A stretch of DNA of 64,000 bases from JAVBSX01 sp051660685. Lineage in GTDB: Bacteria > Planctomycetota > Planctomycetia > Pirellulales > Thermoguttaceae. The notes under the pieces were generated by a model. The model saw nothing but the letters and a program-made list of their open reading frames with translations. It made no database searches and had not been told where the DNA came from. The stretch lies in the NCBI GenBank assembly GCA_051660685.1, contig JBOFQB010000033.1, positions 60,253 to 124,252 of the forward strand. The letters run 5' to 3'. Made by a program: the position numbers and the translations under genes. Positions 16,712 to 24,959 of this stretch are shown piece by piece (position 1 is the first letter of the stretch; each line of letters begins with the position of its first letter).

Positions 16712-17983
16712 ATGTCGTCAACAGTTCGTTGGTTCGCCGGAATTTACGTCGCAAGTGATTGTCGTCGCATTGAAGCCGCAATGATCGGAATTCATGGTCG
16801 GGGTCATGGTGCGGCAATCGAGTCCCGAAAATGTATGTCGTTCGATCTCCCCCCGGAAATCATGGAGGGATACAGTAATTTGTTGATGATTCAACAACAT
16901 CCCCAATCGGTCGAGGTTGGGTTGGATGAATTGTGGACGACCTTGGTGTATGAATTGAGCAGTTTGGTCGAGGAAGCGATTGAAGAACTGCTTGTTGAAT
17001 CGAACATTCCGCAACAGGAGGTGCTCGCTGTTGGTGTTCTTGATCCCGGTCTTTGGGAAAAAAGCGATCTCGGCAAGACATTCCGTCCTCTTACGAGTTC
17101 TGAATTACTTGCCGAACGAACGGGCTTGAACATTATCGATGCTTTTCCGTCGCGGGATTTGGCAAGTGAGGGACAGGGAGGACCGCTTTTGCCGTTTCCG
17201 AACTGGATTGTTTTGTGCAATGAATCAACAGACCGTCTTTTGCTTGATTTGGGCAAAACGGCTCGGTTGACGTATTTGCCCCGACCTTTACAGCCGAATG
17301 ATTATGAGCGGATTGATTATTGGAACATCGTTCCTTGCGGGGGACTTTTGGACGCTTTGACGTTGAAGTTGACAAAAGGAAAAACCGAAGTTGACATGGG
17401 GGGGCATTTGACGGTTCAGGGGAAACATATTCCCGAATTGTTGGAAATCTGGCGGAACATTTTATTCAATCAAACCCGGTCAGGATGGTCCCCGCTTGGA
17501 CTTTCACCCAACCCGTTTTTGGAGTCGGCGTTTGAAAAAGCAACGATCAAAAAATGGGCGATTCGGGACATTGCGTGTACAGCAGCGCATTTTATTGCCG
17601 AATCGGTCGGCGATAAGGTTCTGCAACAGATTCAGCCGGGCAAAACGGAGATACTGCTTTCTGGGGGAGGGAGCCGACATGGACTGCTTTTGAACCAGCT
17701 TAAAAAGCGGTTGGGAGACACCCCTTTGATTCTTCTCCGTGATTGCGGCATTCCGCTTGAAACATCCGTTTCCTTTGACGCCGTTGGAGTTGCGATCCTG
17801 ACACTTTTTTTTGCCGATCAAATACCATCTGGAATTCAACGCATAACGGGTGCTGAAACGGCCAAACCGCTTGGTCGGCTCACGCCCGGTTCGCCGCAAT
17901 CCTGGGCGCATTTGTTGGACGATTTGATACAAAGTAAGCCGATTCCGCGAACCTTGCGCAGTTCCGTCAACTGTAAGTGGTAG
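16712..17983 (+). CDS. anmK: Anhydro-N-acetylmuramic acid kinase (AnmK family)
   Basis: AnmK opens and phosphorylates 1,6-anhydro-MurNAc to MurNAc-6-phosphate during cell-wall recycling. The 423-residue protein has the ASKHA sugar-kinase fold. The AnmK-specific FPSRDLASEGQGGPLLPF (near 146-163) corresponds to the family F-R-x2-D-x-A-x2-GQGAPLVP. LLSGGGSRHGLLLNQLKKRL near 312-331 matches the GGGARN region, with substitutions. The sequence is divergent from proteobacterial AnmK. ATG 16712 is preferred over TTG 16706 because GGAGG at 16699-16703 is correctly spaced. MurNAc-6-P would normally go on to MurQ, which is not in the window. Confidence 0.78.
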   Translation: MSSTVRWFAGIYVASDCRRIEAAMIGIHGRGHGAAIESRKCMSFDLPPEIMEGYSNLLMIQQHPQSVEVGLDELWTTLVYELSSLVEEAIEELLVESNIPQQEVLAVGVLDPGLWEKSDLGKTFRPLTSSELLAERTGLNIIDAFPSRDLASEGQGGPLLPFPNWIVLCNESTDRLLLDLGKTARLTYLPRPLQPNDYERIDYWNIVPCGGLLDALTLKLTKGKTEVDMGGHLTVQGKHIPELLEIWRNILFNQTRSGWSPLGLSPNPFLESAFEKATIKKWAIRDIACTAAHFIAESVGDKVLQQIQPGKTEILLSGGGSRHGLLLNQLKKRLGDTPLILLRDCGIPLETSVSFDAVGVAILTLFFADQIPSGIQRITGAETAKPLGRLTPGSPQSWAHLLDDLIQSKPIPRTLRSSVNCKW

Positions 17984-18138
17984 GGGATAGGGATTAGGGA
18001 GGACAGCAAGTCTCCCGTTTAATCGCGGAATATCGTTCCGCGCGTATTTGCGATTTTTTGAACGCGCGATACGGTGTATTGCGGCTAAACGGAACAAAAC
18101 AAAACCTTCCCCCTATCCCCTACCTCCTACCTCCTCAC
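17983..18138. repeat. Composite inverted element, near-copy of the 16.5-kb element
   Basis: The G-rich arm GTAGGGGATAGGGATTAGGG starts at the anmK stop codon and the C-rich arm CCCCCTATCCCCTACCTCCT is at about 18109. The core repeats the 16.5-kb order: CAGCAARTCTCCCGTTTAAT, then a CGCGGAATATCGTTCCGCG hairpin, then an ACGCGCGATACGGTGTATTG hairpin, then GCGGCTAAACGGAACAA. Confidence 0.75.
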
Positions 18139-18142
18139 TCAG

Positions 18143-18511
18143 ATGCGCGGATTCACCTTGCTCGAAATTCTCGTCTCTCTCAGCATCCTCTTGATTGGGC
18201 TGCTTGCTGTTTCCAAACTTTCTGACCTTGCTCAACGGGAATCACTTTCTGCTGAAGAACTCGCAACGGTTCAATTGGCGACTCAGACGAAGATGAATGA
18301 GGTACTCGTCCATGTTGGACAACCGATTGTACCGATCCTTGCCGAACCGATTAGTGGGGTGCGAGACTGGTCGCTCTCACTTCAGGTTTTCCCGACTGCC
18401 CGGTCAGGTCTTTCCGCTGTTCACATTCGGGCCGAAAAAGCAGGTCTTTCTCGTCAGCCCGATTTTTCCGAACGATTTGATCTGGTTCGTTGGGTTTTGA
18501 CGAAAAATTAA
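18143..18511 (+). CDS. Type IV pilin-like / type II secretion minor pseudopilin
   Basis: This is a 122-residue protein beginning with an almost leaderless class III signal, MRGFTLLEILVSLSILLIG. The prepilin peptidase site is G3|F4 and Glu is at position +5 of the mature protein, followed by the usual hydrophobic helix. The remainder is short and resembles PilV/GspI-type minor pseudopilins. It would be cleaved by PilD and assembled in the inner membrane. No other pilus or type II secretion gene is adjacent; planctomycetes often scatter such genes. The start follows the C-rich repeat arm, which lacks a Shine-Dalgarno sequence. Confidence 0.75.
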   Translation: MRGFTLLEILVSLSILLIGLLAVSKLSDLAQRESLSAEELATVQLATQTKMNEVLVHVGQPIVPILAEPISGVRDWSLSLQVFPTARSGLSAVHIRAEKAGLSRQPDFSERFDLVRWVLTKN

Positions 18512-18599
18512 TTGATAAGTTAGAAACAGTCAACAAAAAACAAGTGTGTTGTGGTTTTGGTGAAACTAACCTTTGGAGTAAAACCAATCTGTAGTCCCG

Positions 18600-18795
18600 T
18601 CGGACAGCCTTTTTATAGCCCGGGGTGAAGCGCAGCGCAACCCCGGGTTCAATACAGTACAAAAAATGAGCTGCGTAGCAGCGACCTAATTGTCGTTTAG
18701 CCGCAGAACAACGTTCTGCGTGTTTTGGGCGGTTCTGAACGCGCGATACGTTGTATCGCGGCTAAACTTAGGTCGCTGCTATGCAGCTACAAAAA
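18600..18795. repeat. Nested palindromes downstream of the pseudopilin gene
   Basis: Three layers are visible. CCCGGGGTGAAGCGCAGCGC and AACCCCGGGTT (about 18619-18651) form a hairpin. AGCTGCGTAGCAGCGACCTA (about 18669-18688) is repeated inverted as TAGGTCGCTGCTATGCAGCT (about 18769-18788). Between those arms are the hairpins GCAGAACAACGTTCTGC and CGCGATACGTTGTATCGCG, both followed or preceded by the GTTTAGCCG/CGGCTAAAC tag. Arms of the same kind occur at about 23596 and 57426. Confidence 0.7.
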
Positions 18796-18929
18796 CAAAG
18801 GACTCGTTAATGATGGGTTGAGATAGTATCAAAAGTTTCCCCTTTCTCAAACAACAATCGACTGATTTTATTTTTTACCGTTCATGGATATTTTTACAAA
18901 ACATCATTGAAATGCCTTATTTTTTGGGT

Positions 18930-19050
18930 GGAAAATGAAATCTTCGCCCCGAAGGGGCGTAACAAAATAGCCCAGGGTAAGGCGTACTCGCCGCAACCCT
19001 GGGTTGGTATCACCCAAGACAATCTGCCCTGAAGGGGCAGCACAATTCGT
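18930..19050. repeat. Cluster of short palindromes upstream of zwf
   Basis: CGCCCCGAAGGGGCG (about 18945-18959), GCCCAGGGTAAGGCG...AACCCTGGGTT (about 18971-19005) and CTGCCCTGAAGGGGCAG (about 19024-19040) are consecutive hairpins in a 693-bp gene-free stretch. With the flanking elements they leave little unstructured DNA between the pseudopilin gene and zwf. No gene is seen here. Confidence 0.6.
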
Positions 19051-19179
19051 TGTTTCGCCCTTACAGGGCGAAGACCGGGACGTAACATGACACCAGCGGT
19101 TAAAACCGCTGTCTATTTTGTTACGCACCTTTGGTGCTAAGAGTGATACAACAATTGTCATTTCCCGTGAACGGTTACT
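19051..19179 (+). repeat. 129-bp dispersed repeat, copy 1
   Basis: The repeat starts TGTTTCGCCCTTACAGGGCG and ends CCCGTGAACGGTTACT. Internally it has GACACCAGCGGTTAAAACCG pairing with CGCTGTC, and the hairpin GCACCTTTGGTGC. A same-length, same-orientation copy lies at 20794-20922 and a 90-bp partial copy at 23442-23531. The repeat supplies a spurious N-terminal extension to the zwf reading frame (from 19118), which should be ignored. Confidence 0.8.
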
Positions 19180-19204
19180 TTTTATTTTTTACTGTTGCTT
19201 AACA

Positions 19205-20758
19205 ATGTCCAACACGCTGATTATTTTTGGTGCAACGGGTGATCTGACGAAACGGAAACTCATTCCCAGTCTTTATGAGTTATTCCGAAAAGGACGTTTG
19301 CACAAGCCGTTTTGGATCGTCGGTTTTTCACGAACCCAACTTTCAGACTCTCTTTGGCGGTCCAATCTTGAGGAATCGACCCGATTGTTTCAAGGGAAGA
19401 CGTTCGAGCAAAAAACATGGGACGAATTTGCCCGTTCCCTCTACTTTCAACCCGGTCATGCCGAACAGTTGGAATCCTATCTTGCATTAAGCAAACGACT
19501 GGAACAACTGGAACAAGGTGATTCCAACGAGGATGTTGCCAGATACAATCAGGGTGAAAGCGTTGAGAAGAGCGAGAGGAGTGTTGATAAGAGGGGGGAA
19601 GGGGAAGATCGAGGAGAGACGTTAGGAACCCGCATTTATTATCTTGCGACAGCACCGGGGTTGTATCGACCGATCATCGAGCGAATCGGCCAAGCCGGTC
19701 TTGCCGACGAATTGCCCAACCAAAAACGGCGTCTCGTCATTGAAAAACCTTTTGGAACGGATTTGCAATCGGCGAAAGAACTGAACAGGTCCCTACATCA
19801 GGTCTTTACGGAGCACCAGATTTACCGAATCGATCATTATCTTGGAAAAGATACCGTCAACAACCTGCTTGTGTTTCGTTTTGCAAACACGATGTTTGAG
19901 CCGATTTGGAATCGGAATTACATTGAACATATTCAAATGACGGCATCTGAAGAGGTTTTGGTTGGCACTCGGGCTTCGTATTATGAACAGGCGGGCATTT
20001 TACGGGACATGTTTCAAAATCATTTGCTGCAATTGCTGACCTTGACCATGATGGAAGCACCTGCGCGATTTGAAGCGAAATCGGTTCGGGACGAAAAAGT
20101 GAAGGTCCTTCATTCGATACGACGTATGAGCCAAGAAGAAGCGGCACGGAACAGTATTCGGGGTCAATACCGTCTTTATCGGAATGAACCGGGAGTTACT
20201 CCGAAGAGTACCGTTGCGACCTTTGGAGCAATCCGTCTTATGGTCGATAATTGGCGTTGGAAAGATGTGCCGATTTTTTTACGAAGTGGTAAAGGAATGA
20301 GTTGTCGGACAACTCAAATTTTGATTCAATTTCGACAACCGCCTCATCTCATGTTTGAGCATCATGCCGATTGTCCGCCAACTGCGAATCAGCTTTTGAT
20401 ACAGATACAACCGGCGGAAGGGATACAGCTTTATTTTCAGAGTAAAGTACCTGACACGGAGATGCAGATGAGAACATCCTCGTTTCACTTCAACTTCAAC
20501 ACGGCTTATCAGGGGGAATTGCCGGAATCCTATCAACGACTTTTACTGGATGTGATGCAGGGAGATGCTTCACTTTTTGCGAGAAATGACGAGGTTGAGG
20601 CGGCGTGGAAAATCGTGGACCCTTTCCAACGTGTCTGGGATTCTGGACAATTGGGTGATCCTGATTTTTATGAAGAGGGTTGTTGGGGACCCTCTTCTTC
20701 CAATCAATGGATTGAACAATTCGGTCATAACTGGTTTGACCTTTGCCCTCTTGTTTGA
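19205..20758 (+). CDS. zwf: Glucose-6-phosphate 1-dehydrogenase
   Basis: This enzyme oxidises glucose-6-phosphate to 6-phosphogluconolactone with NADP+ (pentose phosphate pathway). The 517-residue protein starts MSNTLIIFGATGDLTKRKL with the Rossmann GxxGDLxxRKL motif. The catalytic RIDHYLGKDTVNN and IEKPFGTD motifs are intact, as is the DMFQNHLLQLLTLTMMEAP helix. A hydrophilic insertion at about 100-145 (runs of E, S, D, K and R) is not usual in the family. ATG 19205 is chosen because translation upstream of it runs through a dispersed repeat. The gene sits between two 129-bp direct repeats. Confidence 0.93.
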   Translation: MSNTLIIFGATGDLTKRKLIPSLYELFRKGRLHKPFWIVGFSRTQLSDSLWRSNLEESTRLFQGKTFEQKTWDEFARSLYFQPGHAEQLESYLALSKRLEQLEQGDSNEDVARYNQGESVEKSERSVDKRGEGEDRGETLGTRIYYLATAPGLYRPIIERIGQAGLADELPNQKRRLVIEKPFGTDLQSAKELNRSLHQVFTEHQIYRIDHYLGKDTVNNLLVFRFANTMFEPIWNRNYIEHIQMTASEEVLVGTRASYYEQAGILRDMFQNHLLQLLTLTMMEAPARFEAKSVRDEKVKVLHSIRRMSQEEAARNSIRGQYRLYRNEPGVTPKSTVATFGAIRLMVDNWRWKDVPIFLRSGKGMSCRTTQILIQFRQPPHLMFEHHADCPPTANQLLIQIQPAEGIQLYFQSKVPDTEMQMRTSSFHFNFNTAYQGELPESYQRLLLDVMQGDASLFARNDEVEAAWKIVDPFQRVWDSGQLGDPDFYEEGCWGPSSSNQWIEQFGHNWFDLCPLV

Positions 20759-20793
20759 GAGAAGCCGACTCCGCCCAATATCCGCCCAACAAT

Positions 20794-20922
20794 TGTTTCG
20801 CCCTTACAGGGCGAAGTCCGGGACATATCATGACACCAGCGGTTAAAACCGCTGTCTATTTTGTTACGCACCTTTGGTGCTGAGAATATGAATCCTATTG
20901 TAATTTCCCGTGAACGGTTACT
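20794..20922 (+). repeat. 129-bp dispersed repeat, copy 2
   Basis: This is a full-length copy of the repeat at 19051-19179 in the same orientation and of identical length, with about ten visible differences. It lies just downstream of zwf. In the other direction it is beyond the 3' end of the converging dprA gene. Confidence 0.8.
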
Positions 20923-20962
20923 CGTTCAATTCGTTAGACAGTTCAGTCAAACCAATCATCAC

Positions 20963-22222
20963 TTACAATCGGCGAAACCGTTGGGGTTGGTCAGAACCAA
21001 CCGTCAAACCGTCCATGACAGCAATCAACCCTTTTTTGGCAAGAACAAAAAGAGCCGTTTCAACTTGATGTCCTTGCAGGTTGCTCTTGTCAACAATCTG
21101 CTCAACCGTTGAACCGGTCTCCTGAATCGAACGTAACACCCTTTCTTCAATTTCGTTCAGTTGCAATTCCCTCGGATGTCGCAAAAAACCACAACTGGCT
21201 GCTCCCTCTTCACCTCTTGAATTGTTCGGACAGTTCACGTCCGTTTGACCCTTTTGATGATTCGGAAAATTCGGCCCCTTTTGATTGATCCGCACGTCGG
21301 AACGTATGATCGGTTTCCAAAGAGGTCCAAGTGCTTCTAAAATGTCCTCAGCCGATTCCGTCAATATCGCTCCGTCACTGATTAACTTCAGACAACCGCG
21401 CGATTGTTCGGAGTCAATCGGCCCGGGAACCGCAAACACCTCTCGCCCCTGTTCATTCGCCAATCGCGCTGTTATCATCGCCCCACTTCGTTCTGGTGCT
21501 TCAACAATCAGCGTCCCCAACGAAAGTCCGCTCGTAATCCGGTTCCGTTGCGGAAAATTTTCCCGAAACGGTTCCGTCAACGGAGCATATTCACTGATAA
21601 TGACCCCTTGCTCTTGTTCGAGTATCCTTTTTGCAAGAGAACTGTTTTCGGCAGGATAAAGACGGAGCAGACCACTTCCAAGTACCGCAATTGTCCGACC
21701 CCCTGAATCAAGGGCCGCTTTGTGTGCAACCGCGTCAATCCCTTTTGCCAAACCGCTGATGATTGTTAGACCGTGTTGCGCAAGTGCCGATGTCAATCGG
21801 GCCGTTTGACGTTTTCCGTAAGGGGTCATACGTCGGGTCCCGACAACCGCAATTGAAAGAGCGTCTTGAACGGCAAAGGAACCGCGAACATAAAGAATTC
21901 GGGGCGGATCGTTGATTGTCCTTAACAGTTCGGGATAACGTGTATCACGAATCGAGAGAATGTCGATCTCTTCCCGTTGACAAAGTTCAACGATTTCATT
22001 CGGATTATAAAGATTCCGGGCATTTGCAATTCGTTCAGCAACAACCGGACCGATTCCGTCAACGGACTGCAACTCGCGCGCGGACGCCGAAAGAATCGCC
22101 TCTTCCTCGCCAAATCGGTCAAGCAACCGTCGAATTGTCAACGAACCAACCCGGGGTATCATCGTCAACACAATGTCATTTAACAGTTGACCCGGGAGAA
22201 TCGGCTCTGCTTTTTCCAACAA
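20963..22222 (-). CDS. dprA: DNA-processing protein DprA
   Basis: DprA binds incoming single-stranded DNA and loads RecA during natural transformation. Of its 419 residues, an N-terminal helix-hairpin-helix/SAM-like region (about 15-75) precedes the Rossmann DprA core. The core has VGTRRMTPYGKRQ, ISGLAKGIDAVAHKAAL, AVLGSGL, IISEYAP and FPQRNRITSGLS at about 125-240. A C-terminal winged helix (about 340-405) follows a variable linker. The start is inferred as TTG 22222 with CGGAG upstream; ATG 22162 is an alternative that would remove part of the first domain. Acquisition of foreign DNA is consistent with the two restriction systems nearby. Confidence 0.9.
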   Translation of the reverse strand: MLEKAEPILPGQLLNDIVLTMIPRVGSLTIRRLLDRFGEEEAILSASARELQSVDGIGPVVAERIANARNLYNPNEIVELCQREEIDILSIRDTRYPELLRTINDPPRILYVRGSFAVQDALSIAVVGTRRMTPYGKRQTARLTSALAQHGLTIISGLAKGIDAVAHKAALDSGGRTIAVLGSGLLRLYPAENSSLAKRILEQEQGVIISEYAPLTEPFRENFPQRNRITSGLSLGTLIVEAPERSGAMITARLANEQGREVFAVPGPIDSEQSRGCLKLISDGAILTESAEDILEALGPLWKPIIRSDVRINQKGPNFPNHQKGQTDVNCPNNSRGEEGAASCGFLRHPRELQLNEIEERVLRSIQETGSTVEQIVDKSNLQGHQVETALFVLAKKGLIAVMDGLTVGSDQPQRFRRL

Positions 22223-22307
22223 TGACTCCGTTTTTCAAGAACTTGTTCGGCAACACTTGTTTGCTCAGGTTCTGCACATAAATAAATTTTTCCAATGATA
22301 TTGGCAC

Positions 22308-22375
22308 ATTTCGTGTCTTTCGCGTTTTTAGTGGTTCGTATCATTGACCACGAAAAACACAAAAAGCACGAAATG
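22308..22375. repeat. Inverted repeat of the TTTCGTG/CACGAAA family
   Basis: The arm CATTTCGTGTCTTTCGCG (22308 onward) is repeated inverted as AAAAAGCACGAAATG (ending 22375), with GTGGTTC and GACCACGAA at the centre. The same words occur at 23533-23577, inside the 35.35-kb element, and at 60415-60480. It lies upstream of dprA and beyond the 3' end of the sugar isomerase gene. Confidence 0.65.
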
Positions 22376-22408
22376 TCATGTCCATCTTGTACCCGCTTAA
22401 AGTATAAT

Positions 22409-23281
22409 TCACGATTTTTCTTCAGGAATACCGAGTTCTTTTAGGGTTGTGCGAATCCAAGACAGAGAGCGTTCGATCAGCCGACCTCCTTGTCCTTCAC
22501 ACTCCATACTGAGAGGACCGGAATAACCCTTTTCATAAAGGATTTTGAAGACTTCCCTAATATTCTCGGCGTTGACCCCCTCACCAATTGCCGAATGACT
22601 CAGCGCAATACCTGTATCATTCCCTCTCATTGCGTCCGCCAACTCCTGAGAAACGTCTTTAACGTGAACATGGGAGACCTTTTTGGCAAAACGTCGGGCA
22701 AATTCTTTCGGGTCGGCACCCGAAATAAACGAATTGCCTGTATCAAGATTCAGTTTCAGTCGCGGACTGTCCACAAAATGCAGCATTTCGTCCAGTCGCT
22801 CAATGTTCGTCGTAAAATAACCATGTATTTCAATCGTTATGTCAATTTCATACGCTTCTGCAACCGCAATGATCTGCTCATAACTCCGTTTCATCAGCTT
22901 CATTGCATCGGGATCATCCAGTCCTTCCGGCTTATGAAGACCATCTGTTGTGCAAACACGCGGACAACCGGCCAATTTGGCATATCGAATTGCGTTCAGG
23001 ACGTAAGGAACACCGTAAAGAGGACCGTCTTTGCCCGAAAGAGGATAAGCGGCATCAATTTGTGACAGTTGTACGCCGTATTTTTCCATTTTTCGGCGGA
23101 GTAACAAAGGGTCTTCGATAATGGAAAGATGCGGCAAATAGCCTAATCCGTGCATCCAACTAATTCCGTCAATCAGCCCACATTCAATAAAATGGACATC
23201 ATTTTTTTGGGCCCAATCGAGACATTTTTCAAAGGTCCAAAACGCCGAATTAAAAGCATCTGTGTGAAAACTGATTTGCAT
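22409..23281 (-). CDS. Sugar phosphate isomerase/epimerase-like TIM-barrel protein
   Basis: This 290-residue AP-endonuclease-2-type TIM barrel is of the xylose-isomerase-like family. Metal and substrate ligands typical of the group are visible: DITIEIHGY near 150 (Glu), NLDTGNS near 180 (Asp), VSHVHVKDV near 208 (His-x-His/Lys-Asp) and LSMECEGQGG near 260 (Glu). Relatives isomerise or epimerise ketoses and inositols, and many planctomycete members are uncharacterised, so the substrate is left open. ATG 23281 is chosen over an upstream in-frame start because GGGAGAAG lies just before it and MQISFHTDAF is the natural first strand. Confidence 0.8.
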   Translation of the reverse strand: MQISFHTDAFNSAFWTFEKCLDWAQKNDVHFIECGLIDGISWMHGLGYLPHLSIIEDPLLLRRKMEKYGVQLSQIDAAYPLSGKDGPLYGVPYVLNAIRYAKLAGCPRVCTTDGLHKPEGLDDPDAMKLMKRSYEQIIAVAEAYEIDITIEIHGYFTTNIERLDEMLHFVDSPRLKLNLDTGNSFISGADPKEFARRFAKKVSHVHVKDVSQELADAMRGNDTGIALSHSAIGEGVNAENIREVFKILYEKGYSGPLSMECEGQGGRLIERSLSWIRTTLKELGIPEEKS

Positions 23282-23426
23282 GTTCTTCTCCCTCAAAATG
23301 TATACGGTGAACGGAATCGGTTTGGGGTCGGCTCGCAAGAATGTTTTCCAACCTGACAGACGGTCAGTTTAGAGAAAAGGCTGAGAAAAATCAATGACCC
23401 GGATCAATGCAAATCGGGGAATTTCA

Positions 23427-23577
23427 AGTCCGCTAACAAACGACACCAGCGGTTAAAACCGCTGTCTATTTTGTTACGCACCTTTGGTGCTGAGAATAGG
23501 ACTCCTATTGTAATTTCCCGTGAACGGTTACCATTTTTGAACCACGAAAATCACAAAAAACACGAAAACCTCACAAA
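23427..23577. repeat. Overlapping dispersed repeats (partial 129-bp repeat, copy 3, plus MITE-like fragments)
   Basis: AGTCCGCTAACAA (23427-23439) matches the end of the 35.35-kb element. The last 90 bp of the 129-bp repeat follow at 23442-23531. Then TTTTGAACCACGAAAATCAC and about 20 more bases, identical to the interior of the 35.35-kb element, run to about 23575. This looks like one repeat inserted into or fused with another. A GTAGCTGCATCGCAGCGAC arm follows at about 23596. The wider 336-bp gap holds no gene. Confidence 0.7.
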
Positions 23578-23617
23578 TCACGAGTCATGTATTTTTGTAG
23601 CTGCATCGCAGCGACTC

Positions 23618-24838
23618 CTATTGTTTGCCAATATCAATGGGGGGAGAACGTCGTCGGAAAAGGCGAACTAAGCGCACAAGCAGGTAGAGAACAACGGCAA
23701 ACACAAGGAGCCGAATCGAAATGTAACATACTGTTTTCAACATGTTCATCCGGTTGACGTTTTGGTAAATATCGAGCTGACCGTTATAACGGACAAAGGG
23801 GTTCAGGAGAAACACGACCCCGGAATCAAATTCGATCTCCGTTCGTATGTAAGAATCGTCCGGCATAAAGGAATAGGTCCCTTCTTGGCAATTGGTCACC
23901 TCATGTCGGACTTGTCCATTTTGACCAATAAAGGTCATTCGTTTGGCCGGTTCATTCAGAGAAACAGAAAGAACATCCTGGTCCAACCGAATATTCCGTA
24001 AAAGGGTTTTAAGCGAATTGCCAATTGACGTTCGCTTTTCCAAATCAGCAAAGTGAGGAATCAGAATTGCAATCGTTTTTCCTTTTTTAAGTGACTGATA
24101 AACATGTTCGGGGGTTGGTTCCTGAACAAAGATCAGATTACATCTTCGCAGATAATCATACTCTTTGGACAATCGATGTGAATCATCGTTGGAAATCCCA
24201 AAAACCAAACGTCCCCCTGATAAAACGGCATCCCAATGTTTCGTCGTCAAATACTCTCCCCGCGTTACTTCAATCAAATCATAATTGCTTAATCGGGCCG
24301 TATCATCCGGGGAAAGAAATTTCGTAAAGGCAGGATGACAAAGGGCAACAACTTGGGCCTTGTTTTGAACCAGATCAAGAAGGTACTGTTTATTGTCCAG
24401 ACTGCTCCAAAGCGGAAAATCCTGCCAAACAACGGAATCGGCTCCAATTCCAAGCTGATGAAACTTAAAAATTCCATAACCGTGTTCATAAAGCGGGATA
24501 TAAAGTCGGTCATGTTGAGAAGGGGCAATTGATTGATAATTGGACAGACCGGGAATGTCATAACCTTGTTGAATGTAGTAATTGTAGACAATTTCCGCTT
24601 TATCCTGACCGTCTGTCAAACCTTTATAGGCAATAGAATGGGCGTGAAAATTGGCTTTAAGGGGAATCAGTCCGTCCAATCCAGCATAAGGATTGTAAAT
24701 CATCGGACCTGAAAAGGGGGTATTAGGGGCAAAATCATAAACCGGGCAAAGAAGATAGCCAAAAAAAATCGCTAAAAACGGAGAGAGGAGCAAGAGGAAG
24801 AAGCAAGCAAGAATAGATTTGATTCTCAGAAAACGCAT
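23618..24838 (-). CDS. Membrane-anchored PHP-like (predicted metal hydrolase) protein
   Basis: This is a 406-residue protein with an N-terminal hydrophobic helix (about 8-33) and a C-terminal one (about 365-390), so its core is probably outside the cytoplasm. The core resembles the PHP metal-dependent phosphoesterase fold: FHAHS near 67 (HxH metal motif), ALCHPAF near 176, VTRGEY near 200 and GISNDDSH near 223 (the D-x-H pair). One expected segment after motif I is altered (SNYQS where PHP domains usually have TDH), so catalysis is uncertain. ATG 24838 starts the hydrophobic leader; earlier in-frame starts add a non-signal extension. Substrate unknown. Confidence 0.6.
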   Translation of the reverse strand: MRFLRIKSILACFFLLLLSPFLAIFFGYLLCPVYDFAPNTPFSGPMIYNPYAGLDGLIPLKANFHAHSIAYKGLTDGQDKAEIVYNYYIQQGYDIPGLSNYQSIAPSQHDRLYIPLYEHGYGIFKFHQLGIGADSVVWQDFPLWSSLDNKQYLLDLVQNKAQVVALCHPAFTKFLSPDDTARLSNYDLIEVTRGEYLTTKHWDAVLSGGRLVFGISNDDSHRLSKEYDYLRRCNLIFVQEPTPEHVYQSLKKGKTIAILIPHFADLEKRTSIGNSLKTLLRNIRLDQDVLSVSLNEPAKRMTFIGQNGQVRHEVTNCQEGTYSFMPDDSYIRTEIEFDSGVVFLLNPFVRYNGQLDIYQNVNRMNMLKTVCYISIRLLVFAVVLYLLVRLVRLFRRRSPPIDIGKQ

Positions 24839-24959
24839 AATTTTAATAGGGACAATCGTGTATTGATAAAGAATTCCGCAATAACGTGGTTTACACCTAA
24901 CCAATTTTCACATATCACTTTTACGGCAGTTACAGTCGCGACACAACATCCGACAGTTT

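Noticed and set aside
16523..18138. Possible CRISPR-like repetition around anmK
   Set aside because: There are only two large composite copies with a gene between them, no regular short repeat-spacer pattern, and no cas genes.
19118..19204. Upstream extension of zwf beginning MLRTFGAKSDTT
   Set aside because: The same peptide start appears in copies 2 and 3 of the repeat, so it is repeat sequence rather than enzyme.
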